Source: Streptomyces fradiae ATCC 10745 = DSM 40063 (lineage in GTDB: Bacteria > Actinomycetota > Actinomycetes > Streptomycetales > Streptomycetaceae). Taken from it: a stretch of 64,000 nt of DNA. This document shows, piece after piece, positions 25,611-33,563 of the stretch. Positions within the stretch are counted from its first letter, which is position 1. Each line of letters opens with the position of its first letter. Position numbers and translations under genes: made by a program. The notes below the pieces were generated by a model. The model was not told where the DNA came from and did no database searches. It saw only the letters and a program-made list of their open reading frames with translations. The DNA lies in NCBI RefSeq assembly GCF_008704425.1, contig NZ_CP023696.1:5682501-5746500 (forward strand), read 5' to 3'.

Positions 25611-26824
25611 CACGTCTCCCGCAGCGGCGCGTACGCGTCGGCCTCCAGGCCGAACGTCCACGCCACACCCTGCCGGGCGGTCCGGGTGTCCGGCGGCACC
25701 CGCAGCCAGTACGTGCGGCTCGTCCCGTCCGGCTCCGGCGTGGAGTTGACGACCTCCACCATCGCCACGTCCTCGTCGTCGGGCAGGGGAATCCGCCACA
25801 GCACCCCCGTGTCGTCCCGGTGCACCGGCTTGGCGCGCGACTCGCGCAGATAGCGGTCGTAGCCGTAGAACTCCAGCATCACCCGGCGCAGTTCGGCGTT
25901 CTCCTCGGTCCTGATCCGCTCCGGCGTCAGGGCCCGCAGCTCCGCCGGGAAGGCCGCCGGGACGGGCATGCCCCGCCACGCGTGGAGCGCGAAGCCGTCC
26001 CCGTACGCCAGCGCCGGGCCGTCCCCGCGGTCCAGCCGGCCCGCCTCGTCCCGGTGCAGCTCCACCGGGCGCTCGCACACGACGGCCAGCCGCTCGTACG
26101 GCCACCACCAGCCCGCCGACCGGGCCACGGCGGCGAGTCCTTCGAGCGGCGAGCCGGGCTCCGTGCCGAACGCGCACAGCCACGCCGCGTCGTGCTGGCC
26201 CAGTACCGCGTCGAGCAGCAGCAGCCGCACCTCCGCCTCGTCGGCGGGGCCCCCGGCCGCCTCCTCGACCAGACCGGCCCGGATCCGGTCGGCCAGCCGC
26301 TCCGTCGTCTCCCACAGGCGGGCGCCGGTCACAGCCCACCGCCGCCCCCATCCGCGCGCGCCGAGCAGCTCGTTCAGCCGGCCCCGCTCGGCCGCCCACG
26401 GCGCGCTGCGCACCGCCTCCCGCACCGACCTCCCCCGCGCGGCGGGCCCGCACGGGCCGTCCGGCGCCTCCCGCAGCAGCCGCAGCGCCGCGCGGGGCGA
26501 GCCCGCCCACACGATCCGCTCCGGCTCCGCCAGGCCCGCCCGGCGGTAGGCGAGCCGCACGCCCGCCTCCGCCGCCGCCCGGTCCGCCGGCCCCGTCGCC
26601 GCCGCGACGGCCCGCCACCCGTCCACGTCACCCGCCGCCGCGCCCGCCGGCACCCCGGCCGGCTCCGCCGCCCCGCCGGCCCCCACCGGACCCACCGCCC
26701 CGGCACCCCCGATCCCCCCGGTCACCCCGGTCGTCCCCGCCGTTCCCACCGTCGCCGTCATCCCCGCACCCGCCGCCATCCCCGTCGCTTCCGTCGATTC
26801 CCTCGTCACCCTCGGTCCCGTCAC
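25610..26824 (-). CDS. DUF6745-like protein
   Basis: 404 residues from a GTG with GGGGAG upstream. The first 65 residues are Gly/Ala/Val/Thr-rich low complexity; the conserved part begins near DGWRAVAAATGPADRAAAEAG. The body is Trp/Leu/Arg-rich, and the C-terminus carries VEVVNSTPEPDG and VPPDTRTARQGVAWTFGL, blocks that I associate with DUF6745, a family of unknown function. It starts 15 bp after the stop of the 108-residue gene, so the two are probably one transcript. That transcript diverges from the STM4015-STM4011 operon. No enzyme motif is visible to me. An internal start after the low-complexity tail is possible. Confidence 0.7.
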   Translation of the reverse strand: MTGPRVTRESTEATGMAAGAGMTATVGTAGTTGVTGGIGGAGAVGPVGAGGAAEPAGVPAGAAAGDVDGWRAVAAATGPADRAAAEAGVRLAYRRAGLAEPERIVWAGSPRAALRLLREAPDGPCGPAARGRSVREAVRSAPWAAERGRLNELLGARGWGRRWAVTGARLWETTERLADRIRAGLVEEAAGGPADEAEVRLLLLDAVLGQHDAAWLCAFGTEPGSPLEGLAAVARSAGWWWPYERLAVVCERPVELHRDEAGRLDRGDGPALAYGDGFALHAWRGMPVPAAFPAELRALTPERIRTEENAELRRVMLEFYGYDRYLRESRAKPVHRDDTGVLWRIPLPDDEDVAMVEVVNSTPEPDGTSRTYWLRVPPDTRTARQGVAWTFGLEADAYAPLRET

Positions 26825-26839
26825 CCGTCTCCCCGCCCC

Positions 26840-27166
26840 TCAGTCCGCCACGAGCCGCACCGAGCCCGGCACGTACTCCCGCTGCCGCACCACGCGGTAC
26901 CACCCCTTCGGCAGCGGAATCGCGGCGTGCTCCTCGTGCACCACCCGCCCCCCGTCCGGCAGGTGCAGCAGCAGTGGCCCGACCGCCCCCGGCTCGCGCA
27001 GCAGCCGCCCCGGCCCCAGCACGGCGTGGGCGTGCCCCGTCACCTCGCCGAGCGCCAGCACCAGCCGCCCGCGGGCGTCCCGCGGCTCCTGCGGAGCGTC
27101 CGCGGCGTGCGGCGGCACGGCCGCCTCGTCCAGCGGAACGATCAGCACGTCCCCCTGCCGGTACAT
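26840..27166 (-). CDS. Small conserved protein paired with the DUF6745 gene
   Basis: 108 residues; GGAAGGGGACAGGT precedes the ATG. The pattern MYRQGDVLIVPLD, GEVTGHAHAV, then EHAAIPLPKGWYRVVRQREYVP suggests a compact beta-rich fold. The Gly-His-Ala-His and Glu-His motifs could bind a metal, as in cupins, but this is inference. Function unknown. It is the first gene of the minus-strand pair and shares a 156-bp promoter region with the STM4015-family gene. Confidence 0.7.
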   Translation of the reverse strand: MYRQGDVLIVPLDEAAVPPHAADAPQEPRDARGRLVLALGEVTGHAHAVLGPGRLLREPGAVGPLLLHLPDGGRVVHEEHAAIPLPKGWYRVVRQREYVPGSVRLVAD

Positions 27167-27322
27167 ACCTGTCCCCTTCCCCCGCGCCGCCCGGTGCGCC
27201 GCGTCGTCCTCCGACCGTAGGGCGGGGGTCTGACAACGGGGCCCGGCCGGGCCCGGTGTCAGTGGCGCTTGCTACAACTGGCAGCACATCGACGGCGACG
27301 CACGAGGAACGGCGGACATCCC
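27167..27322. promoter_or_regulatory. Shared divergent promoter region of the DUF6745 pair and the STM4015-STM4011 operon
   Basis: 156 bp between divergent starts, with a relatively AT-rich core (ttgctacaactggc near 27270) that is the best place for the rightward promoter. No clear palindromic operator. The shared region is the main argument that the seven genes act together. Confidence 0.45.
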
Positions 27323-28276
27323 ATGGTGAGTCACAAGAACGAGTGGTGCGGGCTGCCCGTCTACGACTTCCCCGGCCCCGAGGACCAGGCCGGGACGAAG
27401 CTGCCCGACGCGGGCGCCGTCGCCTGGCGCGTCTCGGTCGACACCTACGACGCGGAGGAGACCTGGCCCGAGGCGTTCGCCCGCTTCACGGCGGCCGTCG
27501 ACCCCGGCGCGGTCCGCGCGATCGTCGTCGGAGCCTGGGAGGAGGCGTACGAGAACGGCCCCGAGAAGGTGATCCGGGCGCTCCTGGACGCCCGCGGCCG
27601 GCTCACCTCCCTGCGCGGTCTGTTCCTCGGCGACATGGAGTCCGAGGAGTGCGAGATCTCCTGGATCACCCAGGGCGACGTCACCCCGCTGCTCGACGGC
27701 TTCCCCGACCTGGAGGAGTTCGGCGTACGCGGCGGCACGGGCCTCGCCTTCTCCGCCGCCGCCCACCGGCGGCTGCGGTCCCTCCTCGTGGAGACCGGCG
27801 GCATGCACGCCGAGGCCGTGCGCGGCGTCGCGGCCTGCGACCTGCCCGCGCTGCGGTCCCTGGAGCTGTGGCTGGGCACCGACCAGTACGGCGGCGACTG
27901 CGCCGTCGAGGACGTGGCACCGATCCTCGACGGCTCCCGGCTGCCCGCCCTGCGCCACCTCGCCCTGGTCAACAGCGACATCGAGGACGCCATCGCGGCG
28001 GCCGTCGCCTCCGCGCCCGTCGTCGCCCGGCTGACCTCCCTCGACCTGTCGAAGGGCGTCCTCACCGACGAGGGCGCGACCGCGCTGCTCGGCGGCCAGC
28101 CGCTCACCCACCTCGACAGGCTGGACCTGCACCACAACTACCTCACCGAGCCGCTGCGGCAGCGTCTGCGCGAGACCCTGGAGAGCGCGGGCGTCGTCCT
28201 CGACCTCGACCCGGGACACGCCGACGAGGACGAGTGGGACGGCCGCGTCTGGCGGTACGTCGCCGTCGGCGAGTGA
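27323..28276 (+). CDS. STM4015 family protein (LRR-like)
   Basis: 317 residues. The body is made of repeated Leu-rich units (LTSLRGLFLGDM, LPALRSLELWLG, LPALRHLALVNSDI, LTSLDLSKGVL, LTHLDRLDLHHNYL), so it probably forms a solenoid for protein or peptide binding. The N-terminal part (GLPVYDF, VAWRVSVDTYDAEETW) and the final GRVWRYVAVGE are family-specific. It is the first gene of a five-gene operon whose order reproduces the set named after Salmonella STM4011-STM4015. No catalytic motif is visible. A role as substrate-recognition subunit is my inference. Confidence 0.9.
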   Translation: MVSHKNEWCGLPVYDFPGPEDQAGTKLPDAGAVAWRVSVDTYDAEETWPEAFARFTAAVDPGAVRAIVVGAWEEAYENGPEKVIRALLDARGRLTSLRGLFLGDMESEECEISWITQGDVTPLLDGFPDLEEFGVRGGTGLAFSAAAHRRLRSLLVETGGMHAEAVRGVAACDLPALRSLELWLGTDQYGGDCAVEDVAPILDGSRLPALRHLALVNSDIEDAIAAAVASAPVVARLTSLDLSKGVLTDEGATALLGGQPLTHLDRLDLHHNYLTEPLRQRLRETLESAGVVLDLDPGHADEDEWDGRVWRYVAVGE

Positions 28277-28286
28277 CGGACCGGCC

Positions 28287-29405
28287 GTGACGAAGGGAGC
28301 GCCGCGCCGCTGGGCGGTCGTCGCCAACCCCGCGAACCGCCGGGTGGCCCTGTTCGCCCGTGCGGTCCGCGAGGCCGGGCTGCCCGCGCCGCGCGTCGTG
28401 CCGTGGGCGGACGTGCTGCGCGACGGCGGCGCCGACTTCGCGCCCGACGAGGTCGTACGGCTCGACTCGCCCGGTGAGGACGCCGCCGTCGACCGGGCGC
28501 TGCGCGGGGTGGACGACCCGACCCGCGTCGAGGGCGGCGCCCGCTGGTATGAGCGGTTCACCGCCGCCGTGCGGTCGCTCAGGGGAGGGGTGCACCTCGA
28601 CGACCCCGGTGAGCTGGCCGTCCTCTTCGACAAACGGCGCTGCCACGGCGTCCTGGCCGGCGCGGGGGTGCCCGTGCCCGAGTCGCCCACCTCCGGCGGC
28701 GGCACGCCGGTGCGCGGCTGGGACGACGTACGGGCCCTGATGGAGGCGCGCGGCATGCCGCGCGTGTTCCTCAAGCCCGCCCACGGCTCGTCCGCCTCCG
28801 GGGTCGTCGCCGTCGAGACGGCCGGGCGCGGCAGGATCAGGGCGACCACCTCCGTGGAGACCGCCGAGGACGGCCGCCTCCACAACTCGCTGCGCGTGCG
28901 CCGCGTCACGAGCGAGCGGGAGGTCGCGGCCCTGGCCGACGCGCTCGCCCCGGACGGGCTGCACATCGAGCGGTGGTGGCCCAAGGCGTCCCTGGACGGC
29001 CGGGCGGCCGACCTGCGGGTCGTCGTGGTCGCCGGCCGGGCCACCCACGCCGTCGTCCGCACCAGCCGCACGCCCATGACCAACCTGCACCTCGGCGGGC
29101 GGCGCGGCGACCTCACCGCGGCCACCGCCGCCGCGGGCCCCCGCTGGGCGGACGCCCTGGAGACCTGCGAGCGGGCCGCGGCCCGCTTCCCCGGCACGCT
29201 CTGCGTCGGGGTCGACCTGCTCCCGGCGGTCGGCTGGCGCCGGTTCGCCGTCGCCGAGGTCAACGCCTTCGGCGATCTCCTGCCGGGCCTCACCGGCCTG
29301 CCCGGCAGCGGCGCGGAGGGCCTCGACACCTACGCGGCCCAGGTCGCCGCCGTCCAGTACCGCCTTGACCGGAACCACACGAGGAACCACCGTGCACCCG
29401 CCTGA
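28287..29405 (+). CDS. STM4014 family protein (ATP-grasp-like)
   Basis: 372 residues from a GTG 10 bp after the STM4015 stop. The layout fits an ATP-grasp enzyme: DKRRCHGVLAGAGVPVPES (start of the ATP-binding lobe, about 115-133), VFLKPAHGSSASGVV (nucleotide-binding Lys and Gly/Ser loop, about 160-175), DLRVVVVAG, and near the C-terminus CVGVDLL with VAEVNAFGD (metal-binding Glu-x-Asn). ATP-grasp enzymes form amide or ester bonds through an acyl phosphate. The natural substrate is unknown. Its end overlaps the beginning of the STM4013 gene by 14 bp. Confidence 0.88.
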   Translation: MTKGAPRRWAVVANPANRRVALFARAVREAGLPAPRVVPWADVLRDGGADFAPDEVVRLDSPGEDAAVDRALRGVDDPTRVEGGARWYERFTAAVRSLRGGVHLDDPGELAVLFDKRRCHGVLAGAGVPVPESPTSGGGTPVRGWDDVRALMEARGMPRVFLKPAHGSSASGVVAVETAGRGRIRATTSVETAEDGRLHNSLRVRRVTSEREVAALADALAPDGLHIERWWPKASLDGRAADLRVVVVAGRATHAVVRTSRTPMTNLHLGGRRGDLTAATAAAGPRWADALETCERAAARFPGTLCVGVDLLPAVGWRRFAVAEVNAFGDLLPGLTGLPGSGAEGLDTYAAQVAAVQYRLDRNHTRNHRAPA

Positions 29406-30414
29406 CCCCGCGCCCCTGCCCGACGACGCACGCGAACCCGACACGTACGGGCCCGGCACGCACGGGCCCGACACGTACGGGCCCGGCACCGCCGGGCCCG
29501 ACACGCGAGGGCCCAGCACGCCCGGCCCCGCCCCGCACGAGCCCGCCCCGCACGGGCCCGACACAGACGGGCCCGACACGAACGAGCCCGACACAGACGA
29601 GCCCGACATGAACGAGGTCGTCGGCCGGGACGACCTGCTCCTGCTCACCCTCGACACCCTGCGCCACGACGTGGCCGCCGAACTGGCCGCCGCCGGGCGC
29701 CTGCCGAACCTCGCCCGCCACCTGCCCGGCGGCGCCTGGGAGAAGCGGCACGCGCCGGGCAGCTTCACCTACGCCTCCCACCAGGCGATCTTCGCCGGCT
29801 TCCTGCCCACCCCGGCGGCGCCGGGCCCGCACCCCCGGCTGTTCGCCGCCCGGTTCGCGGGCAGCGAGACGACCGCGCGGCGCACCTACGTCTTCGACAC
29901 GCCCGACCTCGTGTCCGGCCTCGCCGCCGCCGGATACCGCACGGTGTGCGTGGGCGGCGTCGGCTTCTTCACCAACCGGGGCGCGCTCGGCGGCGTCCTG
30001 CCCGGCCTGTTCCAGGAGAGCCACTGGGAGCCGGAGTTCGGCGTCGCGTCGCCCGTGTCCTTCGAGGCGCAGGTCGAGCGGGTCGAGCGGATCGTCGCCG
30101 GACTCCCGCGGCAGCGGCGGCTGTTCCTCTTCGTCAACGTGTCCGCGCTGCACCAGCCCAACTGGTTCCACCTGCCCGGAGCCTCCCGCGAGGACGGCGA
30201 CAGCCGCGCCACGCACGCCGCCGCGCTGGAGTACGTGGACCGGCACGTCGGCCGGCTGTTCGCCGCGATGAGCTCGCGCCGCCGCTGCTTCGCCATCGTC
30301 TGCTCCGACCACGGCACCGCGTACGGCGACGACGGCTACACCGGTCACCGCCTCGGCCACGAGGCCGTGTGGACGGTGCCCTACGCCCACTTCTTCCTGG
30401 AGCCGTCCGCATGA
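29392..30414 (+). CDS. STM4013/SEN3800 family hydrolase (alkaline phosphatase superfamily)
   Basis: 340 residues from GTG 29392, chosen for the GAGGA six bases upstream; other starts are 29365 and ATG 29608. Residues about 20-72 are a Gly-Pro-Asp-Thr pentapeptide repeat, and the conserved protein begins at MNEVVGRDDLLLLTLDTLR. Superfamily features are LLTLDTLRHD (metal Asp), SFTYASHQAIF (nucleophile Thr/Ser region) and CSDHGTAYG with GHRLGHEA (metal Asp/His). It should hydrolyse or transfer a phosphate or sulfate ester, or move a phospho-group. No signal peptide. The last bases overlap the STM4012 start (ATGA). Confidence 0.88.
   Translation: MHPPDPAPLPDDAREPDTYGPGTHGPDTYGPGTAGPDTRGPSTPGPAPHEPAPHGPDTDGPDTNEPDTDEPDMNEVVGRDDLLLLTLDTLRHDVAAELAAAGRLPNLARHLPGGAWEKRHAPGSFTYASHQAIFAGFLPTPAAPGPHPRLFAARFAGSETTARRTYVFDTPDLVSGLAAAGYRTVCVGGVGFFTNRGALGGVLPGLFQESHWEPEFGVASPVSFEAQVERVERIVAGLPRQRRLFLFVNVSALHQPNWFHLPGASREDGDSRATHAAALEYVDRHVGRLFAAMSSRRRCFAIVCSDHGTAYGDDGYTGHRLGHEAVWTVPYAHFFLEPSA
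29440..29605. repeat. 15-bp-type coding repeat in the STM4013 N-terminus
   Basis: Degenerate tandem units of the form gggcccgacacgtac encode Gly-Pro-(Asp/Gly)-Thr-x pentapeptides, about ten in a row. Disordered extension, probably recently expanded. Confidence 0.85.
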
Positions 30415-31889
30415 ACCCGCCCGCAGCGGCCCGAACCGCCCCCGCCGCAGCCACCCCGGCCCCCACGGCCCCCGCGCGGCTCCCGGCCGCCCCGGCGCGC
30501 CAGCCGGCACCGGCCACCCCGGCACCCGAGCCCCCGGCCCTTCCGCCCGTGCGCCCCTACCAGGCGTACGTCTACGCCTACCCGCACAAGACCGCGTACC
30601 GGCCGCTGGAGGACCGGCCCGCGCTGCGCGAGCTGTGGCGGGGCGAGGCCAAGGACGCCCTCTCCCTCTACCTCCACATCCCCTTCTGCGAGGTCCGCTG
30701 CGGCTTCTGCAACCTCTTCACCCGCATCGGCGCCCCCGACGGGCTCACCGGCCGCTACCTCGACGCCCTCGACCGCCAGGCCGCCGCCGTCCGCGACGCC
30801 CTCGACACGTCGGACGGCGGGGCGGGCGGCGGGGCGGGCGGCCCGGTGCGCTTCGCCAACGCGGCCTTCGGCGGCGGCACCCCCACCTTCCTCACCGCCG
30901 CCGAGCTGGACCGCCTCTGCGACATCGCGGAGCGGCGCATGGGCGCCGACCTCCGGGCCGTCCCGCTCTCCGTCGAGACGTCCCCGGCCACGGCCACCGC
31001 CGACCGGCTCGCCGTCCTCGCCGCACGGGGCGCCACCCGCGTCAGCATCGGCGTGCAGAGCTTCGTCGACGAGGAGGCCAGGGCGGCCGTCCGGCCGCAG
31101 CGCCGCGCCGACGTGGAGGCCGCGCTCGGCCGCATCCGCGACTCGGGCGTCCCCGTCCTCAACATCGACCTCATCTACGGCATCGACGGCCAGACCCCCG
31201 CCAGCTGGCGCGCCTCCCTCGACGCCGCCCTCGCCTGGCGGCCCGAGGAGCTGTACCTGTACCCGCTGTACGTCCGCCCCCTCACCGGACTCGCCCGCCG
31301 CACCGCCCACACCGACCGCGAGTGGGACGAGCAGCGCCTCACCCTGTACCGGCAGGGCCGCGACCACCTCCTCGCGCACGGCTACGAACAGGTGTCGATG
31401 CGGATGTTCCGCCGCCCGGACGCAGCCCCGCAGGGCCCCGACGACCACGCCTGCCAGACCGACGGCATGATCGGCCTCGGTTGCGGGGCCCGCTCGTACA
31501 CCTCCACGCTCCACTACTCCTTCGACTACGCCGTCGACATGGGGCGGATACGGGGGATCATCGACGCCTACACGGCCACCGAGGACTTCGGCCGCGCCGT
31601 CCACGGCCGGCGCGTCGACGGCGCCGAGGCGCGCCGCCGGCACCTCCTGCAGTCGCTGCTCCAGGCGCGGGGCATGCCGCTCGCCGACTACCGGGCCCGC
31701 TTCGGCACCGACCCGTACGACGACTTCCCCGCCGAGCTGGCCGCCTTCGCCGGGCGCGGCTGGCTCCTCGACGACGGCTCCGGGGCGCTGCGCCTGTCGC
31801 CGGAGGGCCTCGCACACTCCGACGCGCTGGGCCCCGAGCTGTTCTCACCCGCCGTCCGGGCCGCGATGGCCGCGTACGAACCGAGGTAG
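30411..31889 (+). CDS. STM4012 family radical SAM protein (HemN/HemW-like)
   Basis: 492 residues; the ATG overlaps the previous stop. An Ala/Pro-rich tail fills residues 1-46. The radical SAM cluster motif is CEVRCGFC (Cys93, Cys97, Cys100), preceded by LYLHIPF, the hallmark of coproporphyrinogen-oxidase-like radical SAM enzymes. FGGGTPTFL (SAM-binding), TRVSIGVQSF and NIDLIYGIDGQT follow, as in HemN/HemW proteins. The C-terminal HemN_C-like helical domain is present. It would use a 4Fe-4S cluster and S-adenosylmethionine to generate a radical; HemW-like members are often methyltransferases or heme chaperones rather than oxidases. Fourth gene of the operon. Confidence 0.92.
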   Translation: MNPPAAARTAPAAATPAPTAPARLPAAPARQPAPATPAPEPPALPPVRPYQAYVYAYPHKTAYRPLEDRPALRELWRGEAKDALSLYLHIPFCEVRCGFCNLFTRIGAPDGLTGRYLDALDRQAAAVRDALDTSDGGAGGGAGGPVRFANAAFGGGTPTFLTAAELDRLCDIAERRMGADLRAVPLSVETSPATATADRLAVLAARGATRVSIGVQSFVDEEARAAVRPQRRADVEAALGRIRDSGVPVLNIDLIYGIDGQTPASWRASLDAALAWRPEELYLYPLYVRPLTGLARRTAHTDREWDEQRLTLYRQGRDHLLAHGYEQVSMRMFRRPDAAPQGPDDHACQTDGMIGLGCGARSYTSTLHYSFDYAVDMGRIRGIIDAYTATEDFGRAVHGRRVDGAEARRRHLLQSLLQARGMPLADYRARFGTDPYDDFPAELAAFAGRGWLLDDGSGALRLSPEGLAHSDALGPELFSPAVRAAMAAYEPR

Positions 31890-31897
31890 CCGACACC

Positions 31898-32824
31898 GTG
31901 GACCTGACGATCCTGTACCGGGGGCCGCTCGCCTCCTGCGACTACGACTGCCCCTACTGCCCCTTCGCCAAGCGCCGCGACAGCACCGAGCGGCTGCGCG
32001 CCGACCGGGCGGCGCTGGAGCGGTTCACCCGCTGGGCGGGGGAGCGGACGGGGGACCGGCTCTCCGTGCTGTTCACGCCGTGGGGCGAGGGGCTGGTCCG
32101 CTCCTGGTACCGGCGGGCCCTCGTCGAGCTGTCCCACCGGCCGCACGTGCGGCGCGTCGCCATCCAGACCAACCTGAGCTGCCGCACGGACTGGCTCGCC
32201 GACGCCGACCCGGCCACCGTCGCCCTGTGGTGCACCTACCACCCCGGCCAGACCCCCTACGAGCGGTTCCTGGCCAAGGCCCGCGACCTCGCCGACCGGG
32301 GCGTCCGCTTCAGCGTCGGCGTCGTCGGGCTGCCCGCGCACCTGGCGCACGCCCGGCGGCTGCGCGCCGCCCTGCCCGCCCACGTCTACCTGTGGGTCAA
32401 CGCGGCGGAGGGCCACACGTACACGGACGAGGAGGCCGCCCTCTGGACGGCCCTCGACCCGCTGTTCCCCTACAGCCGCCACCCGCACCGCTCGGCCGGG
32501 CTGCCCTGCCGCACGGGCGAGTCGGTCGTCTCCGTCGACGGCGACGGCACGGTCCGCCGCTGCCACTTCGTCCGCGCCGAGCTGGGCAACCTCTACGACG
32601 GCTCGTACCGCGCGCGGCTCGCCCCCCGCCCCTGCCCGCTCGCCGTCTGCGACTGCCACATCGGCTACGTGCACCTGGAGACACTGCCGCTCTACGACGT
32701 CTTCGCGGGCGGCGTCCTCGAACGCGTCCCGGCCGGGCACCCACCGCAGCCCCTGGCCCCGGTCCCGCTCAGCCCGCCGGAGCGCCGCCCGCCCACCCCG
32801 CCGGAGGCGGACCGGGCGCCCTAG
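31898..32824 (+). CDS. STM4011 family radical SAM protein
   Basis: 308 residues from a GTG eight bases after the STM4012 stop. The cluster motif CDYDCPYC gives Cys14, Cys18 and Cys21. A second group of cysteines lies near the C-terminus: Cys204, Cys222 (VRRCHF), Cys246, Cys251 and Cys253 (PCPLAVCDC). This looks like a SPASM/twitch-type auxiliary iron-sulfur region, a feature of radical SAM enzymes that modify peptides. Last gene of the five-gene operon. Its stop codon shares the tetranucleotide CTAG with the stop of the chelatase gene on the other strand. Confidence 0.9.
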   Translation: MDLTILYRGPLASCDYDCPYCPFAKRRDSTERLRADRAALERFTRWAGERTGDRLSVLFTPWGEGLVRSWYRRALVELSHRPHVRRVAIQTNLSCRTDWLADADPATVALWCTYHPGQTPYERFLAKARDLADRGVRFSVGVVGLPAHLAHARRLRAALPAHVYLWVNAAEGHTYTDEEAALWTALDPLFPYSRHPHRSAGLPCRTGESVVSVDGDGTVRRCHFVRAELGNLYDGSYRARLAPRPCPLAVCDCHIGYVHLETLPLYDVFAGGVLERVPAGHPPQPLAPVPLSPPERRPPTPPEADRAP

Positions 32825-33558
32825 ACGGCGGCGGCCAGCGGGCGGGGTGCGCGGGCCTCGTCGTAGCGGTGGAGCAGCAGCCGGGCCAGCTCGGGGGCCG
32901 GGCCGAGGACGCCGGCCAGCACGTCGGCGCCGGCCGCGCCCGCCGCGATGCGGTCGGGCAGCCGGCCCGGGGCGATCACGTACGGGGCGACGGCCACCCG
33001 GCGGACGCCCTCGGCGCGCAGCGCCCGCACCGCGTCCTCGGTGCGGGGGAGGGATGCGGAGGCGAACGCGGGCCGCACGGCGCACCAACCGGTACGCCGC
33101 AGCTCCCGCGCCGTTTCTGCGAACACCGCGTTCGCCTCCGGGTCGGAGGAGCCCGCGCCGGCCAGGACGATCCCGGTCGCGGGCCGGTCGGCGGGGGTCA
33201 GCCCCGCCTCGTACAGCCGCCGCTCCACCGCGCGCAGCAGCAGCGGCGACGGGCCGAGCACGTCCGCCCGGCGGACCCGCAGCGCCGGCGGCGCCTGCCG
33301 CAGCGCGGCGGGGAGGTCGGCCTTGGCGTGGAACGCCCGGTTGAGCAGCAGGGGCAGGGCCACCACGTCCCGTACGCCGTCCGCCGCGAGGGCCGCCAGG
33401 GCGGCGGGCACGGACGGCACGTCGAAGTCCAGGAACGCCGTCTCGACCCGGACGCCGGGCCGCAGCGCGCCCGCCGCCCGCACCAGGGCGTGGACGGTCG
33501 CGGCGTGGCGCGGGTCGCGGCTGCCGTGGGCGACGACGAGGAGGGCGGGGCCGGCCAT
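32821..33558 (-). CDS. Sirohydrochlorin chelatase (CbiX/SirB-like)
   Basis: 245 residues. Two tandem CbiX-type half domains: the first opens with LLVVAHGSRDPRHAATV (metal-ligand His) and has PLLLNRAFHAKADLP; the second opens with GIVLAGAGSSDPEANA and ends with APYVIAPGRLPDRI. It inserts iron (or cobalt) into sirohydrochlorin, supplying the siroheme used by the sulfite reductase encoded upstream in the same minus-strand cluster. It begins five bases after the permease stop, so it is co-transcribed with the sulfonate/sulfate ABC genes. Its stop overlaps the STM4011 stop. Confidence 0.92.
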   Translation of the reverse strand: MAGPALLVVAHGSRDPRHAATVHALVRAAGALRPGVRVETAFLDFDVPSVPAALAALAADGVRDVVALPLLLNRAFHAKADLPAALRQAPPALRVRRADVLGPSPLLLRAVERRLYEAGLTPADRPATGIVLAGAGSSDPEANAVFAETARELRRTGWCAVRPAFASASLPRTEDAVRALRAEGVRRVAVAPYVIAPGRLPDRIAAGAAGADVLAGVLGPAPELARLLLHRYDEARAPRPLAAAV

Positions 33559-33563
33559 GGCGC

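Noticed and set aside
28143-29768. Long antisense open frame opposite STM4014
   Set aside because: Low-complexity Val/Gly/Asp-rich product without motifs, whereas the sense frame has clear ATP-grasp blocks.
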